A stretch of 15,670 nt of DNA, taken from assembly GCA_005880075.1 (NCBI GenBank), contig VBJT01000121.1:1-15670 (forward strand), read 5' to 3'. Source of the DNA: Chloroflexota bacterium (GTDB lineage: Bacteria; Chloroflexota; Dehalococcoidia; SM23-28-2; RBG-16-64-32). Made by a program: the position numbers and the translations under genes. The notes beneath the pieces are model-generated. The model worked only from the letters and a program-made list of their open reading frames with translations, did no database searches and was not told the DNA's origin. Below are positions 6,076 to 12,968 of this stretch, piece after piece (the first letter of the stretch is position 1; each line of letters opens with the position of its first letter).

Positions 6076-6174
6076 TTGACCTGGTTCTGAGGGACTGGGC
6101 TATTCTGCCACCTAGGGTATAACGTTCTCATTACAGCGTGAGCTTGCGGCCATAACATTTCCGTATACAGGAAA
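6076..6174 (+). promoter_or_regulatory. Intergenic region with promoter-like and operator-like elements upstream of the cyclase operon
   Basis: The 190 bases between the divergent small ORF and the first cyclase hold several weak signals. TTGACC (6076-6081) with TATTCT (6101-6106) has a 19-base spacer, longer than usual. TATAAC (6118-6123) is a good -10 without a matching -35. TTTCC-GTATACA-GGAAA (6158-6174) is a 17-base inverted repeat with the palindrome GTATAC at its centre, and may be an operator. No TGTGA-N6-TCACA (CRP-type) site was found. Confidence 0.3.
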
Positions 6175-6228
6175 CCGTTCGGAAGTGGTGTTAGGGCGCC
6201 CGACGAATCGTGTAGCATAGGACGCGCT

Positions 6229-7599
6229 ATGGAGCCCCGAATTCAATACGCCACTACGGACGACGGCGTAAATATCGCCTTTTGGGCGATCGGCGAGGGG
6301 ATGCCGTTTGTGCACATGCCGTGGTTCCGGAGCAGTCATATCCAGCGCGAATGGCAGATTCCCGAATACCGCCGCTGGTACGACAGCCTGGCGAAGGAAC
6401 TGTGCCTGGTCCGCTACGACGGGCGGGGGATCGGCATGTCCGACCGCAACGTCGAGGAGTATTCGCTGGACGCGCTCGTCGCCGACCTCGAGGCCGTGGT
6501 GGACAGGCTTCAGCTAAAGACGGTGGCTCTGTTTGGCGTCCTGCACATGGGGCCCGTTGCGATCGCCTACGCGGCGCGGCACCCGGAGAGAGTGTCGCAC
6601 CTGATCCTGTGGTGCACCTATGCCCGAAGCGGCGACTACGCTCGCTCATCTCAGGTGCAGGCGACGCGCGGATTCATGGACAAGGACTGGGAGCTGTATA
6701 CGCAGACGCTAGCACACGTGCGGCTCGGCTGGTCCGAAGGACCTTCTGCTCAGCAGTTCGCGGCGCTAATTCGCGAGAGCATCACGCCGCAGGCCCTCCA
6801 GGCGCTTATCGAGGCATACGAGGACCTCGACGTCTCGGCGCTGCTGCCCAAAGTCAAGGCGCCAACCCTTGTCCTTCACCGCGCTGGGTTGGAATGGCTC
6901 CGATTGGACGTGGCCAAGGAGCTGGCCGCTCGCATCCCGGGCGCTAGCCTGACCTTGCTCGATGGCGCTTCGGGGGCGCCGTTTCTGGGCGACTCGGCCT
7001 CGGTTCTGCGGGCGATCGACCGATTTCTGGGCCTCGAAACTGATGCCCGTCTCGCGCAGCCGGAACGTGTCGCGGGGACTCTTGTCACGATCCTTTTCAC
7101 TGACATCGTGGGTTCGACGGCACTAACACGGCGCTTGGGTGATGAAGGGGCGAGGGCTGTCTTGCGGGAGCACGAGCGTATCGTGCGAGGAGCGCTCGCC
7201 GCGCACGGCGGCAGCGAGGTAAAGGCGACGGGTGACGGCTTCATGGCGTCCTTCGGATCTGCAAGGCAGGCGCTGGAATGTGCGATTGCAGTACAGAAAT
7301 CGTTCGCAGAAAGAGACGCCGCCCGTGGGCCGGCAAATGGCGTGCCGCTGCAGGTGCGGATCGGCCTGAACGCCGGTGAGCCGGTCGCCGAGAACGGAGA
7401 CCTGTTCGGAACGGCGGTAAACGTCGCTGCGAGAATCGCCGATCAGGCCCAAGGCGGCGAGATTCTGGCGTCCAACGTCGTGCGGGAGCTGACCGCGGGC
7501 AAGGGCTTTGGCTTCAGTGACCGGGGCGAGCAGGTGCTCCGTGGGTTCGAAGACCCGATGCATATCTACGCGGTCACTTGGCGAGGGGGAGACGGTTAA
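6229..7599 (+). CDS. Class III adenylate cyclase with N-terminal degenerate alpha/beta-hydrolase domain
   Basis: The 456-residue product has two parts. Residues 1-268 follow the alpha/beta-hydrolase fold, including VRYDGRGIGMSD (61-72) and YAARHPERVSHLIL (114-127). The elbow, normally GxSxG, is GVLHMG (103-108) with Leu in place of Ser. Where related cyclase fusions have Asp (GD) and His (DH.PFLGD), this one has GLEWLR (220-225) and GASGAPFLGD (246-255). Residues 283-450 form a class III cyclase domain with every expected residue: metal Asp D292 and D336, purine-selecting K332 and D391, and N398 and R402 for the transition state. It should make cAMP from ATP as a homodimer in the cytosol, with the hydrolase-like part as a probable ligand sensor. 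ATG 6229 has a weak AGGA (6219-6222). It is the first gene of the operon. Confidence 0.9.
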   Translation: MEPRIQYATTDDGVNIAFWAIGEGMPFVHMPWFRSSHIQREWQIPEYRRWYDSLAKELCLVRYDGRGIGMSDRNVEEYSLDALVADLEAVVDRLQLKTVALFGVLHMGPVAIAYAARHPERVSHLILWCTYARSGDYARSSQVQATRGFMDKDWELYTQTLAHVRLGWSEGPSAQQFAALIRESITPQALQALIEAYEDLDVSALLPKVKAPTLVLHRAGLEWLRLDVAKELAARIPGASLTLLDGASGAPFLGDSASVLRAIDRFLGLETDARLAQPERVAGTLVTILFTDIVGSTALTRRLGDEGARAVLREHERIVRGALAAHGGSEVKATGDGFMASFGSARQALECAIAVQKSFAERDAARGPANGVPLQVRIGLNAGEPVAENGDLFGTAVNVAARIADQAQGGEILASNVVRELTAGKGFGFSDRGEQVLRGFEDPMHIYAVTWRGGDG

Positions 7600-7601
7600 G
7601 C

Positions 7602-8408
7602 ATGCCGCTTTACATGGACCTGCACAAACTGCAGGGTGTGACACCGGAGGCTCTAGCGAACGCGCATCTCAAAGACCTGGATGTGCAGGACAAATACGGC
7701 GTCCGCTACCTGCGTTACTGGTTCAACGAGCCGGCCGGCAAGATTTTCTGCCTGGCCGAAGCGCCGAGTGCCGACGTGGCGATCGCCGTCCACCGCGAGG
7801 CCCACGGCCTGTTGCCGGACGAGATCATCGAGGTGGAAGGCAAGGACGTTGAGGGCTTCCTAGGCACGGCTGAAGAAGTGCCGAGGGGACGAACGCCGCC
7901 TCCGGACACGGCCTTCAGGGCTGTGCTCTTCACAGACATCGAAGGTTCGACCGCGCTCACGCAGCGCCTGGGCGACACGAGGGCCATGGAGATGCTACGG
8001 CTCCATGACTCAACGGTACGCGACGCCCTTAACGAGACCGGTGGCAAGGAGATCAAGCACACCGGCGACGGCATTATGGCATCATTCGGGTCGGTGGCAC
8101 GGGCGGTCGAGTGTGCGATCAAGGTCCAGCAAGCGCTTGCCCGTTCGGATACGGTCCGGCTGCGAATCGGCATATCCGCGGGAGAGCCGGTGGAGGAGAG
8201 CAATGACCTGTTCGGCGCGGCCGTGCAGCTCGCCGCGCGGGCTTGCAGCAAAGCTGTTGCCGGACAGATTATCGTCTCCGGCGTCGTGCGAGACCTGTGT
8301 ATCGGTAAGGGGTTTGGATTCACGGACCGGGGGCGAGCACGGCTGAAAGGGTTTGACGAACCGGTCCGATTGTTCGAAGTGAGCTGGAGAGGGAGCGAGA
8401 ATGGCTAA
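7602..8408 (+). CDS. DUF4242 domain fused to class III adenylate cyclase
   Basis: The 268-residue product has an N-terminal DUF4242 (SCO4226-type, nickel-binding family) domain at about 1-85, with ALANAHLKDL (17-26), YGVRYLRYW (32-40) and AVHREAHGL (62-70); H22, H64 and H68 are candidate metal ligands. The cyclase domain (about 103-262) has FTDIEGSTAL (110-119), D112 and D156 for metals, K152 and D202 for the purine, and R213. The position of the transition-state Asn is Gln (Q209, in GAAVQLAAR), so activity may be reduced or altered. ATG 7602 lies two bases after the previous stop; the frame extends to GTG 7578, but DUF4242 begins at MPLYMDLH. Its cyclase half is clearly related to that of the preceding gene, suggesting tandem duplication with exchange of the sensor part. 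Confidence 0.9.
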   Translation: MPLYMDLHKLQGVTPEALANAHLKDLDVQDKYGVRYLRYWFNEPAGKIFCLAEAPSADVAIAVHREAHGLLPDEIIEVEGKDVEGFLGTAEEVPRGRTPPPDTAFRAVLFTDIEGSTALTQRLGDTRAMEMLRLHDSTVRDALNETGGKEIKHTGDGIMASFGSVARAVECAIKVQQALARSDTVRLRIGISAGEPVEESNDLFGAAVQLAARACSKAVAGQIIVSGVVRDLCIGKGFGFTDRGRARLKGFDEPVRLFEVSWRGSENG

Positions 8409-9492
8409 GACGAAATTGCCGGCGGGCCCAACCGAGCTGACGGCCGATTGGCTCACGGGAGTATTGCGGGAGACGGGTGTAATCTCAGACGCCAGCGTTA
8501 CGGGTCTCGACCACGAGATCATCGGGCAGGGAGTGGGAGTCCTTGGGCAGCTCGCGCGCTTCAAGCTGAGCTACGACAAACCTGAAGACGGCGCGCCTGG
8601 CTCGCTGGTCGGAAAATTCCCCGCCGCAACGCAGGAGAACCGTGACCTGGCGAACCTCTTCCGCTTTTACGAGCGTGAAGTGCGATTCTACGAGCAGATT
8701 GCGGATGAAGTAGAGCTACGGACGCCGCGCCGGTACTTCAGCCATTTTGACCAAGAGACGAACGATTTCATGCTCCTGATGGAGGACCTCGGAAGCGCCC
8801 GCTGCGGCAACCAGATCGAGGGGTGCGCGCGCCATGAGGCGACGACGACGATCATGAATATGGCGCCGTTTCACGCCACCTGGTGGAACAAAGTCGACAC
8901 GCCGCGCCTCGACTGGATTCCTTACGGCAACGATCCGATCAACCATTTCGCGGAATCCTCATATAACGATGGCTGGGAGAACTTCACGCGCAACTTTGGA
9001 GAGCGTCTCTCGCCTCGCGCAATGGCTATCGCGGAGCGGCTGAGGACGAAGATCATCGCCATTGAAAACGCTTTTGCGTCCCCACCCCGGACCATCGTCC
9101 ACGGCGATCTCCGCTACGACAACTTGTTCTTCGGCGAAGATGGTGAGATGGCTGTCGCCGACTGGCAGATCGTTCTCCGCGCACGCGGCCCCTATGACGT
9201 GGCGTATTTCCTCAGCCAGAGCGTGAACCCGGAGGACCGAAGGGCCATCGAGATGGAGATTCTCCACCGCTACCATGAGATCCTGCTGGAACGGGGTGTC
9301 ACGGGATACAGCTTCGATCAATGCCTCGACGATTACCGGATCTCCGCTATGTTCTGCCTCGTCTATCCGGTCGTCGCCGGCGGCAACTTGGACCTGGCGA
9401 ATGAACGCGGCGTCGAGCTGGTGACGGCGATGCTCGGCCGGAGCGTAGCCACCATCCTGGACCTCGATTGCGACGAGATGATCCCCGCCTGA
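8401..9492 (+). CDS. Phosphotransferase, APH / ecdysteroid-kinase-like family
   Basis: The 363-residue product has a protein-kinase-like fold. It shows ATP-binding Lys K72 in SLVGKFPA, helix Glu in YEREVRFYEQI (90-100), the hinge-like LLMEDLG (125-131), the catalytic loop VHGDLRYDNLFF (233-244; D236 base, N241), and the metal motif VADWQIV (252-258; D254). The DWQ form and the overall pattern fit ecdysteroid-kinase-like and DUF1679-type phosphotransferases, which phosphorylate hydroxyl groups of small, often hydrophobic molecules, rather than classic aminoglycoside kinases. Its ATG overlaps the end of the cyclase gene by eight bases (ATGGCTAA), with GAGAGGGAG just upstream, so the two are co-translated. 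It is followed nine bases later by the flavin monooxygenase. The substrate is unknown. Confidence 0.87.
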   Translation: MAKTKLPAGPTELTADWLTGVLRETGVISDASVTGLDHEIIGQGVGVLGQLARFKLSYDKPEDGAPGSLVGKFPAATQENRDLANLFRFYEREVRFYEQIADEVELRTPRRYFSHFDQETNDFMLLMEDLGSARCGNQIEGCARHEATTTIMNMAPFHATWWNKVDTPRLDWIPYGNDPINHFAESSYNDGWENFTRNFGERLSPRAMAIAERLRTKIIAIENAFASPPRTIVHGDLRYDNLFFGEDGEMAVADWQIVLRARGPYDVAYFLSQSVNPEDRRAIEMEILHRYHEILLERGVTGYSFDQCLDDYRISAMFCLVYPVVAGGNLDLANERGVELVTAMLGRSVATILDLDCDEMIPA

Positions 9493-9501
9493 GGAGAGCG
9501 A

Positions 9502-10701
9502 TTGCCTGACTACGACATCATCACGGTAGGCGGCGGGCTCGGCGGCGCTGCAATAGCGAAGGCGATGGCCGAGCGCGGCGCGCAGGTGCTTGTCGTCGAA
9601 CGCGAGGCAAAGTTCAAGGACCGTGTACGTGGGGAGTGGCTCGCTCCCTGGGGAGTCGCCGAAGCGCGGGAATTGGGCGTCTACGAGACGCTGATTTCGG
9701 ACGGCGGCTACCACGCGGCGGGGTGGGACACTCGCCTTGCGGGTAACAGCATTGGCATAAGAGATCTTGCGGCAACGACGACTCCTGCTGTGCACCCAAT
9801 GACGTTCTTCCATCCACGGGCCCAGCAAGCGCTGCTCGAGGCGGCCGAGAAGGCAGGCGCCAAAGTAAGGAACGGCGCGCGAGTCGTCGGTGTCCAGCCC
9901 GGCGCTACTCCCAGCGTTACGCTTGAGAGCAACGGCCGCAGCGAATCGCTGACTGCCCGGATGATCGTGGGAGCGGACGGCCGCGGGTCGATGGTGCGCA
10001 AGTGGGGCGGGTTTGAATCGAAGGAGGACCCGGACCAGCAATGGCTGGCAGGCATTCTCATTGAGAATACAGCGGCGCCCATGGACTACAGCGTTGCCGT
10101 CTTCAATCCGTTCGCCTCGCGCATAGCGCTGATGTTCCCTCAGGGAGACGGCCGGGCGCGGTTCTACTTCGGCGCCCGCAGCAGTGAGCCGGGAATGAGC
10201 GGTGATCGCGAGGTGCCACGTTTCATCCAGGAGTCCGTAAAGACGGGGATGCCTGCGGAGTATTTCGAGGGAGCGAGTCCGGCCGGCGCGCTCGCGACGT
10301 TCTCCGGAGCCGACTCCTGGGTCGACCATCCGTACCTCGACGGCGTCGTATTGATCGGCGACGCGGCCGCGCAGAGCGACCAGACGTGGGGGCAGGGAAT
10401 GGCGCTCACTCTCCGCGACGCGAGGATTCTTCGCGATGCTCTCGCGGCGGACGATGACTGGAACGCCGCCGGACACGCCTACGCGGAGAGTCACGACCGC
10501 CAGTTCCTCGATCTGCACACGGCCGAGTCATGGTCTACCGCTATCTTCATGGAGCCGGGCCCCGAAGCAGACGCTCGACGCGCGAAGGCCCTGCCTCAAT
10601 TGGCGATGGACCAGACCAGAGTGCCGGACATTTTCTTCAGCGGCCCGGGATCGGCGCCCGTCGACGAAGCCGCGCGCCGCCGCTTCTTCGGCGAAGAATG
10701 A
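9502..10701 (+). CDS. FAD-dependent monooxygenase (class A flavoprotein, PHBH/UbiH-like)
   Basis: The 399-residue product has the three standard motifs of the group. The N-terminal Rossmann motif is VGGGLGGAAIAKAMAERG (9-26), with E33 at the end of strand 2 for the FAD ribose. GADGRGSMVRKW (157-168) is the DG motif that touches FAD and NAD(P)H, and LIGDAAAQSDQTWGQGMAL (284-302) is the GD motif near the FAD phosphates. Such enzymes hydroxylate or epoxidise aromatic, terpenoid or polyketide substrates with NAD(P)H and O2; geranylgeranyl-reductase-like relatives are also possible. The start is TTG 9502, which places DYDIITVGGG at the N-terminus, with GAGGAGAG (9491-9498) as SD. It is part of the 6229-12489 operon. 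Confidence 0.88.
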   Translation: MPDYDIITVGGGLGGAAIAKAMAERGAQVLVVEREAKFKDRVRGEWLAPWGVAEARELGVYETLISDGGYHAAGWDTRLAGNSIGIRDLAATTTPAVHPMTFFHPRAQQALLEAAEKAGAKVRNGARVVGVQPGATPSVTLESNGRSESLTARMIVGADGRGSMVRKWGGFESKEDPDQQWLAGILIENTAAPMDYSVAVFNPFASRIALMFPQGDGRARFYFGARSSEPGMSGDREVPRFIQESVKTGMPAEYFEGASPAGALATFSGADSWVDHPYLDGVVLIGDAAAQSDQTWGQGMALTLRDARILRDALAADDDWNAAGHAYAESHDRQFLDLHTAESWSTAIFMEPGPEADARRAKALPQLAMDQTRVPDIFFSGPGSAPVDEAARRRFFGEE

Positions 10702-10742
10702 TAATCTGTGGCCTGTATTTCTAATGGGACGGAGGTCGTCGC

Positions 10743-11603
10743 ATGGCTCAAACCGCTGAGACAGAAGAAGCAAACGCCCCCCCGAAGGAGGGCGCCGCCA
10801 GACGCAAGGCGCTTGTTACCGGAGCGTCGTCCGGGATCGGTGAAGAGTTCGCGCGGCAACTGGCGAAGAAGGGCTACGACCTGGTCCTCGTCGCGCGGCG
10901 AAGGGACCGGCTCGAAACGCTGGCCGCTGAGCTCTCACAGGAGCAGGGAACGGTAGCCGAAATTATCGAGGCGGATCTGGTGACTCCGGAGAGCGTAATC
11001 TCAGTGGAAAAGCGGTTGGAGCAAGGCGATATCGACCTGCTTGTGAACAACGCCGGTTTCGGGACACGCGGCGAGTTCGCGACAATGCCGCTTCACCGCG
11101 AATTGGAAGAGCTTGACCTGAACATTAAGGCCCTTGTCCGCCTTACGCATGCCGCGCTCGGCCCGATGGTGCAGCGCAAGAGGGGCAACGTCATAAACGT
11201 CGGATCGACCGGCGCTTTCCAGCCGGTGCCGTACATGTCGACCTATGCAGCCACGAAGGCGTTCGTGCTCCACTTCTCGGAAGGCGTTCATGAGGAGGTG
11301 AAGAAGCAGGGCGTGACCGTCACTTGCTTGTGCCCTGGGTTTGTCCTTACTGAGTTTCAGCAGGTGGCGGGCATCAACCGGGACCGCTTGCCCGCTCGCG
11401 GCCGGCTCACCCCCGCTCAAGTAGTGGCGAGCGCCTTGACGGCCTCGGCGGCCGGGCGCGCAATCGCGATACCGGGAGCAATGAACCGGACGCTGGCCAC
11501 GGGCCTCGTACGCATGGCGCCGCGTTTTGCGGTGCGACGGATTGCAGGCTCGCTGTTCAAGAATGCGGGCGAGTCCAAGGAAAAGGTCGTTCAAGAGCAA
11601 TAG
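10743..11603 (+). CDS. Short-chain dehydrogenase/reductase (SDR), classical type
   Basis: The 286-residue product has a hydrophilic N-terminal extension of about 20 residues (Glu/Ala/Pro-rich) and then a classical SDR. It shows TGASSGIG (26-33) for the dinucleotide, VARRRDRL (50-57) with basic residues after strand 2 that favour NADP(H), NNAG (102-105), N127, and the catalytic S155, Y168 and K172 with the expected 13- and 4-residue spacings. It resembles DltE/YqjQ-like SDRs and would oxidise an alcohol or reduce a ketone in the cytosol. ATG 10743 has GGAGG (10731-10735) seven bases ahead. The C-terminus (TLATGLVRMAPRFAVRRI) is weakly hydrophobic and basic, suggesting contact with a lipid or membrane substrate. 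Confidence 0.92.
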   Translation: MAQTAETEEANAPPKEGAARRKALVTGASSGIGEEFARQLAKKGYDLVLVARRRDRLETLAAELSQEQGTVAEIIEADLVTPESVISVEKRLEQGDIDLLVNNAGFGTRGEFATMPLHRELEELDLNIKALVRLTHAALGPMVQRKRGNVINVGSTGAFQPVPYMSTYAATKAFVLHFSEGVHEEVKKQGVTVTCLCPGFVLTEFQQVAGINRDRLPARGRLTPAQVVASALTASAAGRAIAIPGAMNRTLATGLVRMAPRFAVRRIAGSLFKNAGESKEKVVQEQ

Positions 11604-11646
11604 CGGACGCGCCCCAAGCAGCGGAACGAGCAACAAGGAGGAGCCC

Positions 11647-12489
11647 ATGGGCAAGCTAGATGGAAAAGTCGCTGTCGTGACCGGAGCCAGCTCTGGCATC
11701 GGGCTGGCGATCGCAAAAGCGCTCGGCGCGGAGGGCGCGAACGCCGTGCTCTCCGGACGCAAACGCGAGCCGATGGACGAGGCGGCGAAGGCGATCTCGT
11801 CGGACGGTGCGAAGGCCGTCGTCCGCCCGTCGGACGTCAGGGACGAGAAGCAGATGGCGCAGCTCGTCGATTCGGCGGTGGCGGAGTTCGGCAAGCTCGA
11901 CATCATGGTCAACAATGCGGGCGTGAACCCGTTCGATAACGTTCTCGAAGGCGACGTGCAGAAATGGCGCGACACGCTCGAGACGAACGTCATCGGGCTG
12001 GCGCTCGGCTGCCGCGAGGCCTATCGGGTGATGAAGGGCAAGGGCGGACATATCGTCAACGTGACGAGCGTCGCCGCGCGCTACGCAGAACCGGAGGACC
12101 CGATGTACGCCGCGTCCAAGCACGCAGCCGGGGCGCTAACCGAGAGCCTGCGGCTCGCGCTCCAGGGCAAGAACATTCGCATGACGGCCATCATGCCGGG
12201 AGCTGTCGCGACCAATCTCGTGCGCACGTTGGACCAGGAGCGGCTGTTCGCCATCGGCCGCATGTTTGGCTTGAACCCGGAAGAGTGGGGGATAAGCCCG
12301 GGCGATCACCTGCCGCCGGAGGTGTTCGACCGCGTCCTGGGCGTCGCGCGCCAGTTCGTGATGAGCCCGGACGACATCGCGCAGGCTGTTATCTATGCCG
12401 TCACAATGCCGGAAACCGTATGCGTTAACGAGATCATGGTCCGCCCGCCACAGCAGCTGCAGATCCCGGGGATGAGCCTACCGGCTTAA
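11647..12489 (+). CDS. Short-chain dehydrogenase/reductase (SDR), classical type, second copy
   Basis: The 280-residue product has TGASSGIG (12-19), NNAG (89-92), N114 and the catalytic S141, Y154 and K158, all intact. SGRKREPMDE (36-45) after strand 2 suggests NADP(H) preference. The C-terminal segment (about 200-245, with MFGLNPEEWGISPGDHLPPEV) is longer than in minimal SDRs and probably forms the substrate lid. The frame runs upstream to 11527, inside the previous gene, but ATG 11647 is preceded by AAGGAGGAG (11635-11643) and SDR homology begins there. It differs clearly from the SDR before it, so it is a second activity and not a recent copy. It ends the operon; the next gene is convergent after 23 bases. 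Confidence 0.92.
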   Translation: MGKLDGKVAVVTGASSGIGLAIAKALGAEGANAVLSGRKREPMDEAAKAISSDGAKAVVRPSDVRDEKQMAQLVDSAVAEFGKLDIMVNNAGVNPFDNVLEGDVQKWRDTLETNVIGLALGCREAYRVMKGKGGHIVNVTSVAARYAEPEDPMYAASKHAAGALTESLRLALQGKNIRMTAIMPGAVATNLVRTLDQERLFAIGRMFGLNPEEWGISPGDHLPPEVFDRVLGVARQFVMSPDDIAQAVIYAVTMPETVCVNEIMVRPPQQLQIPGMSLPA

Positions 12490-12512
12490 CGGCATCGGCA
12501 CGCCGTCGCAGC

Positions 12513-12956
12513 CTAATCGTCCGCGAGTGGCTCCAGCACTACCACCGGAATCTCGCGCTTAGTCCTTTGCTGGTAGCTGTCGTAGTCGGGCCAGATCGAG
12601 GTCATCAGCCGCCAGAGTGCGGGCTTCTCCTCGCTCGAGGCCGTCCTGGCTCGCGCCATGAACTTCTCCGGGCCAACCTGCACCTGGATCGCCGGGTCGA
12701 CGACTAGATTGAGGTACCACTTGGGGTGCTTCTCCGCACCGCCCTTCGAGGCGACCACTATGTAGTGGTCGCCGTCACGGCCGTAGATGAGCGCCGTGCG
12801 GCGGAGCTTCCTGGACTTCCGGCCGCGCGTCGTGAGGAGGAGCGTGTTCGCGCCGCGCCAGCGGTGTCCTTTCTCCCCCTCGCTGTCGACGTAACCACGG
12901 ATGTGGTCGGCGACCCAGCCGACGGGGCTGTCGAAGACTTCTTCTTGCGATGACAC
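12513..12956 (-). CDS. F420-binding nitroreductase family protein (Ddn-like, DUF385)
   Basis: The 147-residue product shows the canonical Ddn-family pattern: NTLLLTTRGRKSRKLRRTAL at 37-56 (basic loop for the F420 phosphate and polyglutamate) and ASKGGAEKHPKWYLNL at 69-84 (the KHP.WY.NL signature), followed by LVVDPAIQVQVG. Unlike the Ddn-type protein at 4253, it keeps the KHP residues, so F420 binding is well supported. These enzymes reduce quinones or nitro compounds with F420H2. The start is GTG (12954-12956) with GGAGGAG (12959-12965, minus strand) as SD. It lies 12 bases after the solute-binding protein gene on the same strand and is probably co-transcribed with it. Confidence 0.9.
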   Translation of the reverse strand: MSSQEEVFDSPVGWVADHIRGYVDSEGEKGHRWRGANTLLLTTRGRKSRKLRRTALIYGRDGDHYIVVASKGGAEKHPKWYLNLVVDPAIQVQVGPEKFMARARTASSEEKPALWRLMTSIWPDYDSYQQRTKREIPVVVLEPLADD

Positions 12957-12968
12957 GGCTCCTCCGTC

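Noticed and set aside
6039..6228. Search for a CRP/cAMP-receptor site upstream of the cyclase operon
   Set aside because: No TGTGA-N6-TCACA-like symmetry was found, so cAMP feedback on this promoter cannot be claimed.
8959..10518. A 519-codon open frame on the minus strand
   Set aside because: It lies fully opposite the phosphotransferase and FAD monooxygenase genes, both with complete family motifs. Its translation is rich in Arg/His/Val without recognisable domains; high GC makes such antisense frames common.
11001..11993. A 330-codon open frame on the minus strand
   Set aside because: Antisense to the two SDR genes; Ser/Leu-rich shadow translation without motifs.
12489..12506. Possible hairpin ACGGC...GCCGT between the convergent SDR and Ddn genes
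   Set aside because: Only five pairs, no T-run and competing short pairings; not enough for a terminator call.
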